Positions 20,053 through 33,460 of a stretch of 64,000 nucleotides of DNA are shown here, piece by piece. Position 1 is the first letter of the stretch, and each line of letters opens with the position of its first letter. Below the pieces are notes generated by a model, which had not been told where the DNA came from, ran no database searches, and saw nothing but the letters and a program-made list of their open reading frames with translations. The DNA is from Xylocopa sonorina (Eukaryota; Arthropoda; Insecta; Hymenoptera; Apidae): NCBI RefSeq assembly GCF_050948175.1, contig NW_027490217.1, positions 186,001 to 250,000 of the forward strand. Reading direction: 5' to 3'. A program made the position numbers and the translations under genes.

Positions 20053-21460
20053 ACGTAGAAATTAAATGTGCCATCGCATTGCGTGGAGCATTAGATCACT
20101 ACAGCTTTGGCAAGCAGACAATACGAAACCCCAGCCCCGTGCAAGCAACAGTCGAATTTCCATTCGTTTGAAGTGTAGACGTAGGTAAGGATAATGCGAT
20201 ACAGAGAACATTACAACATTCTTGCTTTCGAACGTTGAAATGAGACAGCCCACCACACAGCATGTAGCATTAGAACTCTATTGCTTATACACGTAGACAC
20301 CATGAAACGGCATCCCGATGCATTTATCTGTAGAATTCGCATTCTTCTGAAATGTAGAAACAGATCAACAAAATGCAAAGCGTACAAAGTTACAGCTAAC
20401 TTACTATGAATCTTTGAAATGATTTGCGCTATCGCATTGCATAAAGCATTAGAACTCTATTGCATTGACACGAAGACACAATCATGAATCGTACAGTCGC
20501 TTGTAACTACATTACGATTCACATTCATTTGACGCATAGAAGCTTATATGGATAATAAGATGTATAGAACATTACACACATACTTTCGAACGTTGAAAAG
20601 AGATGAGCCAACACCATACATATAGCACTAGAACTGCATTGCTTTGACACGCCGAAGCTATGAAGCAGCTTCCCGTTACATGGAACTGTGGAAGTCACAT
20701 TCTTTTGAAGTGTATAAACAGATAGGTATTAGAAGAAGCATTGAGAGTTACAGGTAACATACATTGAAATTTTGAAATGCGACGAACGCTCGTGATGCAC
20801 ATAAGATTTTGAACTCCATTGCTTTTACAGGTAGACAATATGAAGCACTAACCAGTGGCAAGGAAATTTGGAATTGCTATTATTTTTAAGTGTAAAAGCT
20901 GATAAGTATAATGCGATGTAGAGATCCTTAAAACTTACTTAGTTTGAATCGTTGAAATGAGTCGCGCCATTGAGACACATGGAGCATTTAGATCTCAATA
21001 GCTTTAACATGAAGACACAATGTAGCGAGATCCCATAGCAAGGAACTGTAGAGTTCACATTCTTTTCAAGTGTACAAACAGACAAGAATAATGCTACGCA
21101 CAAAAGATTACAGTCTCGTTGGATTGAACCATTGAAATGAAAAGCGCCATCAGATTGCATGGATCATCAGGCATCAATTACTTTGACACGCAGGCAATAC
21201 GAACCGCCATCCCGTTGCTTGGAACTGAAGAATTCACATTCTTATGATGCGCTGAATCAGATAAACATAATGCTAATCATATAAATTAATAGCTTACTAA
21301 CTTTGAAACGTTGAATTGAAATGCGCCATTGCATTACTTGGAGCAGTAGATCTCTATTGCAATGAGACACAGATATTATGAAGCGCCATCTGGTTGCAGC
21401 GAACTGCAAATTCATATTCTTCTGAATCGTACAAAGCGATAAGTTTCAGAGTATGAAAGC
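20053..21460 (+). repeat. Satellite, orientation A, about 179-bp monomers
   Basis: About eight diverged monomers. The GCA(T/C)TAGAACT block recurs at 20267, 20446 and 20625, giving 179-bp spacing, slightly longer than the 174 bp of the large arrays. These appear to be an older subfamily. Confidence 0.88.
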
Positions 21461-22636
21461 TGTACCGTTCTGTGCATCGCATTATACTTATCTGTTTCTG
21501 CACTTCAAAAGAATGTGAATTCTACAATTCCTTGAAACGAAATGGCGCTTTATAGTGTTTACGTGTCAGAGCAAGAGAGTTCCGATGCTCCATGCAATGC
21601 GTTGGCGCAACGCATTTCAACGTTTCAATGTAAGCAAGCTGTAATCCCCTATGAATAGCATTATGCTTAACTGCTTCTAGTCATCAAATGAATGTGAATT
21701 ATACAGCTTCGTGCAACGGGATGGCGCTTCGTATTGTCTACGTGTCAAAGCAGTATAGTGCTAGTTCTACATGCAATGCGATGGTATTTCTCATTTCAAC
21801 GTTTTAAAGTGAGAAAGCTATAGCCTTCAATGCATAGCATTATGCTTATCTGCTGGAGCTCTTCAAAAGAATGAGAAATATACAATTCAAGATGGCGCTC
21901 CATATTATCTGCATGCCAATGAAATATACTTCTACTGCTCCATTCAACGCAATGTTGCGTCTCATTACAAGGTTTCATGGTAGGATGTAATTTCAATGCA
22001 ACGCGTTATGTCTATCTGCTTCTAAACGTGAACAGAATGTGAATCCTAAACTGACCTTTAACGGAATAGCGTTTCTAGATGTCTACGTGTCGAAGCAATA
22101 GAGTTTAAATGCCTCATTCAACGCGATCTCGCATCTCACTTGGATGTTTCATAATAAGGTGTAATATTCAATGCATAGCGTTATGTTTATCTGCCACTAC
22201 ACTTCAAGAAAATGTGAATCCTACACTTCCTGGCAACGCGATAGCATTTCTAGATGTCTACTTGTCGAAGAAATGGAGTTCCAATACTTCATTCAACGCA
22301 ATGTCGCATCTCATTTCAGTGATTCATGACAAGTTGTAATATTCAATGCAACGCATTATGTTTATCTGCTTTCAGACTTCAAAAGATTGTGGATCATAAA
22401 CTGATTTGCAAAGGTATGGCATTTCTAGACGTCTACGTGTGGAAGCAATGGATTTCTAATACTTCATTCAAAGTGGTGTCGCAGCTCATTCCAATGTGTC
22501 ATGATATGATGTAATATTCAGTGCAACGCGATATGTTTATTAGCTTCTACACTTCAAAAGAATGTGAATACATACTACATTACAATGTGTGTAATTTATA
22601 CAGACTCGTGTATCTACATAGCGCTTATTGTGTCAA
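21461..22636 (-). repeat. Satellite, orientation B
   Basis: Six to seven diverged monomers in orientation B (GCATTATACTTATCTG, CTTCAAAAGAATGTG, GATGTCTACGTGTCGAAGCAAT). Short open frames of about 60-77 codons repeat with the monomer and are not genes. Confidence 0.85.
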
Positions 22637-22644
22637 GTTGACAC
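22630..22644. other. 15-nt palindrome at a satellite orientation switch
   Basis: GTGTCAA-G-TTGACAC is a perfect inverted repeat about one central base. The flanks continue as imperfect arms of nearly 30 nt: TACATAGCGCTTATT on the left against TTAGAAGCACTATACAG on the right. Monomers on the two sides are in opposite orientation, so the switch falls at the palindrome centre. Confidence 0.75.
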
Positions 22645-22990
22645 TTAGAAGCACTATACAGTTACATTGGTCTGTACAAATTACGTGCCTTATAACGTAC
22701 AACCAAAATAAGCATATTTGCTTCGTATAAAACCTTTAAAATTACTTACCTTGTAACGTAAATCTAAGAAGAGTCATCGCGTTGCACGTAGCTTTGGAAT
22801 TCAATTGCTTTGATAAGATGCCACTTAGAAACAATGTCCTGTTACATGGATCTGTAGAAATTGCATACTTTGTAACGTGAATCACAGTGTGCATAATTAA
22901 GTTGTATACAAACTAACAACTCATTTCCTTCAAACGCAGGACTGAGAAGCACCCTTGCGTTGCATAAAATTTTGGAATTCAATTGCTTTG
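22637..22990 (+). repeat. Satellite, orientation A
   Basis: About two diverged monomers in orientation A (CACTTAGAAGCACTATACAG, TTACTTACCTTGTAACGTAA, CATCGCGTTGCACG). Confidence 0.75.
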
Positions 22991-23865
22991 ACATGTTCAA
23001 AAGAATGTACATTTTACAGTTCCATGCATTGGGATGACGCATCTCATATCAGCATTTCAAAGTAAGTAAGGTCCTTGCAACAGGATAACGCATATCATTT
23101 CATCGTTTCAAAGTATGTAGGTTGTAATGTTCTACTCATCACATTATAATTATCTGCTTCTAAGCTTGACAAGAATGTTAATCCTACGTTTGCTTGCAAC
23201 AAGATGGCGCTCCATTGTCTCTACATGTAAAAGCAATGGTTTTCTGATGCTACATGCAATGCGAAGGCGCACAAAATTTCAACGTTTCAAAGTAAGTAAG
23301 CTGTAATGATCTACGCTTAGCATTATGCTTATCTTCTTCCACATTTCTAAAGAATCTGAAATCTACAGTTCATTTCAACGAGATGGCGCTTAACAGTGTC
23401 TGCGTGGCAATACAGTTGAATCCTTCTGGTACATGCAATACGAAGTCACATCTCATTCTAACGCTTCAAATTAGATAAGCTTTAATCTTCTATACAAAGC
23501 ATAATGCTTATCCGCTTCTACATTTCAAAAGTATGTGAATTCTACAGTACTATGCAACGAAATGTCTCCTCCGCAGTATATGCGTCAAAGCAGTAAAATT
23601 CTAATGCTCCGTGCAATGCGATGGCTCATTTCATTTCAATGTTTCCACGTAAGGATACTGTAATCATCAATGCACTGCATTTTGCTTATCTGCTTCAACT
23701 CTACAAAAAATATGAATTATACGGTTCCAGGCAGCAGGATAGTGTTTCATAGTGTCTGCGTGTCAAAACAAATTCCCAACGTTCAAAGCAATGCGATGGC
23801 GCATACTATTTTAACATCTCAAAGTAAGTGAGCTGTAACCTTCTGTGCACAGCACTATACTTACC
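22991..23865 (-). repeat. Satellite, orientation B
   Basis: About five diverged monomers in orientation B (AACGTTTCAAAGTAAGTAAG, CATTATGCTTATC, CAACGAGATGGCGCTT). Confidence 0.85.
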
Positions 23866-24075
23866 CGCAAGGAACAGTAAAATTCACATTCGTTTGAAGT
23901 GAATGAGCAGATGAGCATAATGATATGCTTAGAAGATTACAGGTTACTTACTTTGAAACGTTGAAATGAGATGTATTATTGCGTTGCGTGGAGCATTAGA
24001 ACTTCATGGTTTTCACACGCAGATACTGTGAAGCACCATCCCGTTCCAAGGAACTGCAGAGTTTACATTCCTTTA
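23866..24075 (+). repeat. Single satellite monomer, orientation A
   Basis: CGCAAGGAACAGTAAAATTCAC-like start, then GAAACGTTGAAATGAGATG and GCATTAGAACTTC. It is flanked on both sides by B-oriented monomers. Confidence 0.8.
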
Positions 24076-27000
24076 AAGAAGTAAAAGAGATCTAATGCTT
24101 CTTGAAACGCGATATTGCATCTCATTTTTATGTTCCGTGATAAGATATAATATTCATTGCGAAGTGTAATGTATAACTCGACTACACTTCAGAAGAATGT
24201 AAATGCGACACTTCCTTGCTAGGAAATAGCGTTTGTAGATGTCTACGTATCGTAGCAATAGAGTTCTAATGCCACTTAAATCGCGATATCATATCTCATT
24301 TCTATGTTTCGTGATGAGATATAATATTCATTGCGATGTGTCATGTATACCTTGTATTCACTTCAAAAGAATGTAAATGCGACACTTCCTTGCCAGGAAA
24401 TGCGACTCCAGATGTCCACGTATCGAAGCAATAGAGTTCTAATGCCTGTTAAAACGCGACATCGCACCACATTTCTATGTTTCAGGATAAGATATAATAT
24501 TCATTGCGAAGAGTTACATATACCTCGTCAATACTTCAAAAGAATGTAAATGCATCACTTCCTTGCTAGGGAATAGAGCTTCCCGATGTCTACGTATCGA
24601 AGCAATAGAGCTGTAATGCTTCTCAAAACGCGATATCGCATCTCAGGTCTATGTTTCATGATAAGATATAATATTCACTGCGAAGTGTTATGTATACCTC
24701 GTCTACATATCCAAAGAATGTAACTGCCACACTTCCTCACTAGGAAATAGCGTTCCCAGATATTAACGTTTCGAAGCAATAGAGTACTAATGTTTCTTAA
24801 AACGCGATATACCTCCACATCTTTATGTTTCATGATAAGATATAGTATTCGTTCCGAAGTGTTACGTATATCTCCTCTACACATCAACAGAATGTAAATG
24901 CCACACTTCCATGCTAGGAAATAGCGATTCCAGATCACTACGTATCGAAGCAATAGAGTTCTAATCATTCATTAAACGCTATATCGCATCTCATTTCTAT
25001 GTATCATGATATGATATAATATTCATTGCGAAGAGTTATGTATACCTCATATACACTTCCAAAGAATGTAAATGCGACACGTCCTTTCTAGGAAACGCGT
25101 TTCCAGGTGTCTACGTATCGAAGCAATAGAGTCGCAATACTTCTTAGAACGCGATATCACATCTCAATTATACGTTTCGGTACTAGATATAACATTCAAT
25201 GCGAAGTGTTATGTATACCTCGTCTACACTACAAAGTAATGTAAATGCCACACTTCCTTGCTGGGAAATGCGTTTCCAGATGTCTGCGTATCGAAACAAT
25301 AGAGCTATAATGCTTCTTAAATCGCGATATCGCATCTCATATCTGTTTCATGATAAGATATAATATTCATTGCGAAATGTTATGCATTCCTCGTCAATAC
25401 TTCCACAGACTGTAAATGCCGCATTTCTTTGCTAGGAAATGCGTTTCCAGATGTCTACGTTTCAAAGCAATACAGTCCTAGTGTTTCTTAAAACGCGATA
25501 TCGCTTCACATTTCTATGTTTCATGATATGATATAATATTCATTGCGAAGTGTTACGTATACCTCGTCATGACTACAAAACAATGTAAATGCCACACGTC
25601 CATTCTAGGAAATAGCGTTACCAGCTGTCTACGTGCCGAAGCAATAGAGTTCTAATGATTCTTGAAACGCAATATCGCAACCCATTTCTACATTTCATGA
25701 TAAGATGTAATGTTCATGGCGAAGTGTTATGTATACCTCGTCTGCACTTCAAAAGTATGTAAATGCCTCACAAACTTGCTGGGAACTAGCGTTTCCAGAT
25801 GTCTAGGTATCGAGGCAGTAGAGTTGTAATTCTTCTTAAAACGCGATACCGCATCTCATTTCTATGTTTCATGATAAGATATAATATTCATTGCGAAGTG
25901 TACTGAATACCTCGTCTACATTTCACAAGAATGTGAATTCCACACTTCCTTGCAAGGAAATGGCGTTTCCAGATGTCAACGTGTCGACGCTATAGGGTTC
26001 TAATGCTTCCTAAAACGCGATATCGCATCCCAATTCAATGTTTCATGATATGATATAATCTTCATTGCGAAGTGTTATGTATACCTCGTCTACACTTCAA
26101 AAGAATGTAAATGTCGCACTTCCTGGCTAGGAAGCAGCGTATCCGGAATTCTACCTATCGAAGCAATAAAGTTCTAAACCCTCTTAGAACGCGATATCGC
26201 ATCTCATTTGTATGTTGCATGATGAGATATAATATACATTGCGAAATGTTACGTATACCTCATCTACACTTCAAAAGAATTTATATGCCACACATCCTTG
26301 CTTGGAAATGTTTGTCCTGATGTCTACGTATCGGAGCAATACAGTTCTTATCCTTCTTAAAACGCGATATCGCATATGATTTCTATGTTGCATTATAAGA
26401 TATAATATTCATTGCGAAGCGTTATGCATACCTCGTCTACACTTCAAAAGAATGTAAATGCAACAATTCCTTGCTAGGGATTATCGTTTCCAGATGTCTG
26501 CGTATCGAAGCAATAGAGTTCTAATGCTTCATGAAACGCGATATCGCATCTCAGTTCTATGTATCTGGATATGATACAATATTCATTGCGAAGTGTTATG
26601 TATACCTCGTCTACACTCCAATAGAATGTAAATGCCACACTTCCTTGCTAGGATATAGCGTTTCCAGTTGTTTACGTATCGGGCGTTGGATTTCTGATGC
26701 TTCTTAAAACGCGATATCGCTTCTCATTTCGATGTTGCACGATGAGATATAATATTCATTGCGAAGTGTTATGTATACCTCGCCTACACTTCAAAAGAAT
26801 GTAAATGCGACACTTCTTTCCTATTAAATAGCATTCGCAGATGTCTACGTATCGACGCAGTAGATTTCTAATGCTTCTAAATCCCGATATCGCATCTCAT
26901 TTCTTTGCCACATAATAAGATATAATATTCATTGCGAACTGCTATGTATTCCCCGTCTACACTTCAAATGAATGTAAATGCGACACTTACTTTCTAGGGA

Positions 27001-30000
27001 ATAGCGTCTCCAGATGTCTACGTATCGAAGCAATAGATTTCTAATGTTACTTAAAACCCGATATCGCATCTCATTTCTATGTTTCATGATATGATATAAT
27101 ATTCATTGCGAAGTGTTATGTATTCCTCGTCTACACTTCAAATGAATGTAAAATGCGACACTTCCTTGCTAGGAAATAGCGCTTGCAGATGTCTATGTAC
27201 CGTAGCAATAGAGTTCTAATGCTTCTTAAAGCGCGATATCGCATCTCATTACTGTGTTTCATGATAAGATATAATATTCATTGCGAAGTGTCATGTACAC
27301 CTCGTATTCACTTCAGAGGGATGTAAATGCGACACTTCCACGTTAGGAAATAGCGTTTGCAGATGTCTCCGCATCGAGGCAATAGGGTTCTAATGCTTCT
27401 TAAAACGCGATATCGCATCTCACTTCTAATGGTTCATGATACGATATAATATTCATTACGAAGTGTATTGTACACCTTGTATTCGCTCCAAAAGAATGTA
27501 AGTGCGGCACTTCCTTGCTAGGAAATAGCGTTTGCAGACGTGTACGTATCGTAGCAATTGAGTTCTAATGCTTCTTTAGACGCGATATCGCTTCTCATTT
27601 CTATGTTTCATGATAAGAGATATTATTCATTGCGAAGTGTCATGGTATACCTCGTATTCACTTCAAAAGAATGTAAATGCGACACACCCTTGCTAGGAAA
27701 TAGCGTTTGCAGGTGTCTACGTATCGCAGCAATGTAGTTATAATGCTTCTTAAAACGCGATATCGCATCTCATTTGTATGTTTCATGATAAGATATAATA
27801 TTAATTGCGAAGTGTCATGTATACCTCGTAATCACTTCAAAAGAATGTAAATGCGACACTTCGATGCTAGGAAATAGCATTTGCAGATGTCTACGTATCG
27901 TAGAAATAGAGTTCTAATGCTTCCTAAATGTGATATCGCATCTCACTTCTATGTTTCATGATAAGAGATAATATTCATTGCGAAGTGTTGCTTATACCTC
28001 GCATACACTACAAATGAATGTGAATGCGGCAGTTCCTTGCTAGGAAATTGCGTTTGCAGATGTCTACGTATCGAAGCAATTGAGTTCTAATTCTTCTTAA
28101 ATCGCGATATCGCTCCTCATCTCTATTTCCCTGATTAGGTATAATATTCATTGTGGAGTATTATGTATAACCCTGTATTCAATTCTAATGAACGTAATGC
28201 TTCTTAAAACGTGATATGGCAACACATTGCTATGTTTCATGATAATATATAATATTCATTGCGAAGTCTCATGTATACCTCGCATACACTTCAAATGAAT
28301 GTAAGTTCGACATATCCTTGCTAGGAAATACCGTTTGCAGATGTCTACGTATCGAAGCAATGGAGATCTAAAGCTTCTTAAATCGCAATATCGCATCTCA
28401 TTTCTATGTTTTCATGATAAGATATAGTATTCATTGTGCAGTGTTATGTATACCACGCATACACTTCAAATGAATGTAATGCGACACTTCCTTGCTCGGA
28501 AATAGCGTTGGCAGATGTCTACGTATCGTAGCTACAGAGATCTAATGCTTCTTAAAACGCGATATCGCATCTCACTTCTATGTTCCATGATAAGGTATAA
28601 TGTTCATTGCGAATTGTCATGTATATCTCTCATTCACTTCAAAAGAATGTAAATGCAACACTTCCTTGCTAGGGAATAGCGTTTGCAGATCTCTACGTAT
28701 CGAAGCAATACTGTTCTAATGCTTCTTAAAACGGTATATCACAACTCATTTCTACGTTTCATGATAAGATATAATATTCATTGCGAAGTGTCACTTTATA
28801 CCTCGCATACACTTCAAATGAATGTAAATGCGACACATCCTTGCCAGGAAATAGCGTTTGCCAGGATATCTATGTATCGAATCAATAGAGTTTTAATGTT
28901 TCTCAAAACGCGATATCGCATCTCATTCTAGGTTTAATGATAAGATACAATATTCATTGCGAAGTGTCATGTATACCTCGCATACACTTCAAATGAATGT
29001 AAATGCGACACTTCCGTGCTAGAAAATAGCGTTGGCAGATGTCTCCGTATCGAAGCAATAGAGTTCTAATGCTTCTTAAAACGAGATATCGCAAATCATT
29101 TCTATGTTTCATGATAAGATATAATATTCGTTGCGAAATGTTATGTATACCTCGTATTCACTTGAATGAATGTAAATGCGACACTTCGTTGCTAGGAATT
29201 AACGTTTGCAGATGTCTACGTATCGAATCAATAGAGTTCTAATGCTTCTTAAAAACGCGATATCGCATCTCATTTCCTATGTTTCATGATAAGATATAAT
29301 ATTCATTGTGCAGTGTTATGTTTACCGCGCATACACTTCAAATGAATGTAAATGCGACACTTCTTTGCTAGGAAATAGCGTTTTGCAGATCTCTACGTAT
29401 CGTTGCAATAGAGTTCTAATGCTTCTCATAACGCGAAATCGCATCTCATTTCTATGCTTCATGATAAGATATAATATTCATTGCGCAGTGTCGTGTATAC
29501 CTTCGTATTCACTTCAAGAGAAAGTAAATGCGACACTTCCATGCTAGGATATAGCGTTTGCAGATGTCTACGTATAGTAGCAATGGAGTTCTAATGCTTC
29601 TTAGAAGGCGATATCGCAACTCACATCTATGTTTCATGATAAGATATGATATTCTTTGCGATGTGTCACTTATATCTCGCATTACACTTCAAATAAATGT
29701 AAATGCGACACTTCCTTGCTAGGAAATAGCGTTTCCAGATGACTACGAATCGAAACAATAGAGTTCCAATGCTTCTTAAAAGGAGATGTCGCATCTCATT
29801 TCCCTGTTTCATTATAATTTATAATATTCATTGTGGAGTGTTATGTATACCTCGTAGTCAATTCAAATGAATGTAAATGCGACACTTCCTTGCTAGGAAA
29901 TAGCGTTGGCAGATGTCTACGTATCGAAGCAATAGATTTCTAATGCTTCATAAACCGTAATATCGCATCTCATTTTCTTACGTTTCATGATATGATACAA

Positions 30001-30589
30001 TATTAGTTGCGAAGTGTTATGTATACCTCGTCTACCCTTCAAAAGAATGCAAATGCCACACTTCTTGGCTAGGAAATTGCGTTTCTAGGTGTCTACTCAT
30101 CGATGCAATAGTGTCTAACTCTTATAAAACGCGATATCGCATATCAGTTTCTAGTTACATGATAAGATGTAATTTCAACGCAACGCCTTATGTATATCTC
30201 CTCTACACTTCAAATGAATGTAAATGCATCACTTCCTTGCTGCGGAATATCGTTTCTATATCTGAAGGTTTAGAAGCAATAGAGATCTAATGCTTCGTAA
30301 AACACCGCTGGGCATCTTACTTCTATATTTCATGATAAGATGTAATATTCATAGCATAGCGTTATGTTTATCTGCTTCTGCACATGAATTGAGTGTGAAC
30401 CCTACACTTTCTTGCCCGGAGATAGCGTTTCTAGATGTCCAGGTGCCGAAGCATTTAATTTGTCATGCTTCATGCACCGCAATATCGCATTTCAAATAAA
30501 CAAAGTAAGTATTCAAAGTAAGTTAGAAGGTTGTAAAGCCCTATGCATCACATTATGCTTATCTGCTTTTGTGTTTTATAATACTCTGG
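24076..30589 (-). repeat. Large satellite array, orientation B, about 37 monomers of about 174 bp
   Basis: Tandem monomers are recognisable by AACGCGATATCGCATCTCAT, TCATGATAAGATATAATATT, CATTGCGAAGTGTTATGTAT, ACTTCAAAAGAATGTAAATG and GATGTCTACGTATCGAAGCA. Divergence between neighbours is moderate, higher than in the right-hand array. Monomers become more diverged and closer to the old 179-bp type after about 30170. Several open frames of 67-97 codons arise because 174 is 58 codons; they are not genes. Confidence 0.95.
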
Positions 30590-31329
30590 GGATATGAGAA
30601 GGTCCTCAACGATCCTTAACCCCCTAAAGAGAAGTCGAAAGTCCAGCGTCCCTGCAGGTGGGCCATGGGAGCGCGGCGCGCTAGGCGCTACGCAATTTAA
30701 ATGATCAGTAGGATCCCCTCAGGTAAACCCAAGGGGGCGAGAAGAGGAAATCGACGAAATCCACTGATCGATGGACCCGAACAATATCGAAGACTAGAGC
30801 CCACTCCACCAAGGAGCCCCGAGGAGGATGCAGGAGACCCGAAGACCACCAGCGAATTCAAGGAACCTGAAGAAGAGAACGTGAGTGCTTATTCGCTAAA
30901 GCGTCCCATTTCTTGTGTCGCATATTGTATATTGTATCTTATATCGTGAAGCGAGTTATGATACCCGGTAATTCGCGGCGTGTTGCGTAGTTTCCCGTAG
31001 CCCTTGTTAGTTAAACCCATGTCAAGACCATAAATAAACATGCCGGGACTTCAGTATCTCGAGACCTGAGTGTGTGTATTTGGCTAGGCGTAGTCGAGAG
31101 GCGGAGCATTTCGAAGTTTCAAGGGTTGTTCCGCCCCAGGGTTCCCGGGGTCGTGTATTCTATCCCTTTGCTACTTTCTGAGCAGCTGGCGCCCAAGAAA
31201 AGTTGTACGTGAGCGGATACCTTGGAACAATAGATCGCTTTAGATTAAAGCACGTTTTACACCTTAAAGCAGTTAGATAATTAACCCCTTCAAGCTTCCC
31301 TGACTTAGTATATATAGGTTTCCGTCACA
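30590..31329 (+). mobile_element. LTR-like element, copy 2, 5'-truncated
   Basis: Aligns with copy 1 (about 1745-2693) and copy 3 (about 35405-36318). Shared motifs: AAAGTCCAGCG, GGAGCGCGGCGCG, CGAAATCCACTGATCGATG, GTGAGTGCTTATTCG, GAGCATTTCGAAGTTTC, AGCTGGCGCCCAAGAAA and a terminal TTTCCGTCACA. It keeps an AATAAA near 31032, in a stretch where copy 3 is shorter. The left junction with satellite resembles that of copy 4 at the window start. The right edge abuts the duplicated block. No coding region. Confidence 0.75.
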
Positions 31330-32781
31330 ACTAATAGGAACCATCACTTTACATAGATATATCGAACACACATAGTTTTAAACGTAGAACTGAGAATTTG
31401 AGAACTTACTTTGAAACGTTAGTAGTGAGGAATTCCATCGGATTTCATAAAAATTCAGAACTTACTTACTATGACACATAGGCAGATAAGGGCCATCGCG
31501 TTGCTTAGAACTTTAGAACTTGCTTACTTCAACAAAGATTTCTATTGGCTTCGTCCGTTCTTTTAGAAGAGTTTTTGATAAACCACATACTTATCACGCT
31601 TCTGATATCTTTGAAAGTTCGCGAGATGTAATCGTTTAAGTTTTAAAATGATTAATTAATGTGGATTATTATTTAGTAACTCGCTCATAAACAAGTCTGC
31701 ATAGGAATTAATCCATAAGTTTTTAGGCCTGGAATTTATGCAGTTATTTGTTATTCACTTATTGCTCAAACGACAAAGATTCTGACCACTTCAAAATGTG
31801 ACTTTCATTAATTTTCTTAAAAATTGAAATACTGCCCAACTGCTTGCATTAGAGACTGTATTTAAAGCTTTCAAAACATTTTACCTCTTATAGATGAATT
31901 CTGGAATTGAAATTGAATGTTTGTCTCTTCTAACTCCTGTTTAGACATGTTTCTATTGGAATGTTCAGGTATTTTTCATATTCGTAATTATTAAAAATGT
32001 TTTACTTGATTCTTTAATTTAATATTTAGAATTTTCTGAGATATATTTTTTATCGTAATGAACTATATAATTGCAATTATAATTCTTTATGAAATAATAA
32101 TAACAGAAAGGTATGTATCCATTCTTGTAGTTTTGTAAAGAATATTTAATCTTAATATCTAAAATGAAACATTGAGATCTGTTTACAATCTAATGGAATT
32201 TAATTACCTTTTGATTCAAATTCACAATGATAATCTTCCATAGTTCAACAATTTTGTGAGCTGTCCTCAGGAATCCGCAGCTCAGTACTTATAAAATGAA
32301 CGACACAAAGAACAGCCTATCCAAACGTATTCGAACCGATTTTTCAATACTAATCTTATCATGTTTAACTTATGCTGCAAACTATTGAAATGCCCTTCGA
32401 AAAGTGTTTATTCACAGTGAAGTAAACGATAAGTATTACGCCTTCCACCACTGTTTACAATACGTATGTTTCAATTACTATCAAAACCGTGCTCTATCGT
32501 ATTACGGAAGAATGGACATTCCAATTCATTTTAAAAAATGAAGGTAACCTTCATATGTCCAACATAACTCAACTTACAAAAAGCTATTTTCATCAACGGA
32601 TGGGCCCTTTGTATTATGCAATTTTATATTAGCAAAAACTTCTATGAAACTTATAGTTTCGTGGATATCTGAGGTGCTAATTATTACTGCCCCACCCTGT
32701 ATATCGTTATGGATGTGTCCAACAAGGCAACGATGAACAGAGTTAAATTTAATATTATGATGTCTATTATTTTACTTATAG

Positions 32782-33460
32782 TATATTTGTTTTTCTGGAA
32801 TTTTGCCAAAAAACAATGTTCACGATGTCGACAGATGAATATATTTGTCTTAGAATTACAAGAGCCAACAATTTCGAAAGTAGAATATTTCTTTACTTCG
32901 CTAACCGAATCATTGCAAACGTTAAGTAAAGTGCGTGCCTTTCAAAACAGTCAGATGCAAATTACGATACAACGTTTCCAAGAAATGGTACGTGCCACTG
33001 TTTTTTAATTTCCGTTTATTTAATCAAAGGAAATTTAATTGAAATATCCGCAAAATTTGAGGACAAAAAGTTATTGTAATTTTACGCAACATATATGATG
33101 ATGATAAAGGATAAGTATACGAAACTGAAAATGGAAAGTAGCGAGCAGAAAAAGAAACTGATGGAGCTACAAAGTAGATTGATACATCCGTCAAATGATG
33201 ATTCTAGGTTAATAAAATCTGTTAATCAAATAACTATTGCAAAAATCAAGTATAATCAATATTACTTCTGCTCAAAGGCTATAATAGAATTGGACCGAAA
33301 TGGGTACAAAACAGGCAATTATATCTATACGTTCTATTCTATGCAAAGGCAAATATTTCGAAGAGAAAAGATGTGTTACTCACAAATTACTTATGTTCCT
33401 AGATATCTCACTAATTCAGGCTTCTTGTCATGCAGAACTAATCATTCAATTAACATGTAA
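32782..33460 (+). pseudogene. Probable fragment of an RNF212/ZIP3-family meiotic RING-finger protein
   Basis: In this family (vertebrate RNF212, Drosophila Vilya/Narya/Nenya) the protein acts as a SUMO or ubiquitin ligase that marks meiotic crossover sites, with an N-terminal RING and then a coiled coil. Here a candidate acceptor (ACTTATAG, ending 32781) precedes CSRCRQMNIFVLELQEPTIS, matching the last RING Cys pair and what follows. Next come VEYFFTSLTESLQ and LSKVRAFQNSQMQ, like the family's FF ... KV-x2-FQ-x2-Q stretch. ATG|GTACGTG near 32990 looks like a donor. A second open stretch (33095-33460) begins with a lysine- and glutamate-rich coiled-coil segment (KLKMESSEQKKKLMELQSRL). The first RING half is not visible, so this is a partial copy. 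Intron-like signals point to DNA duplication. Family call from memory. Confidence 0.5.
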
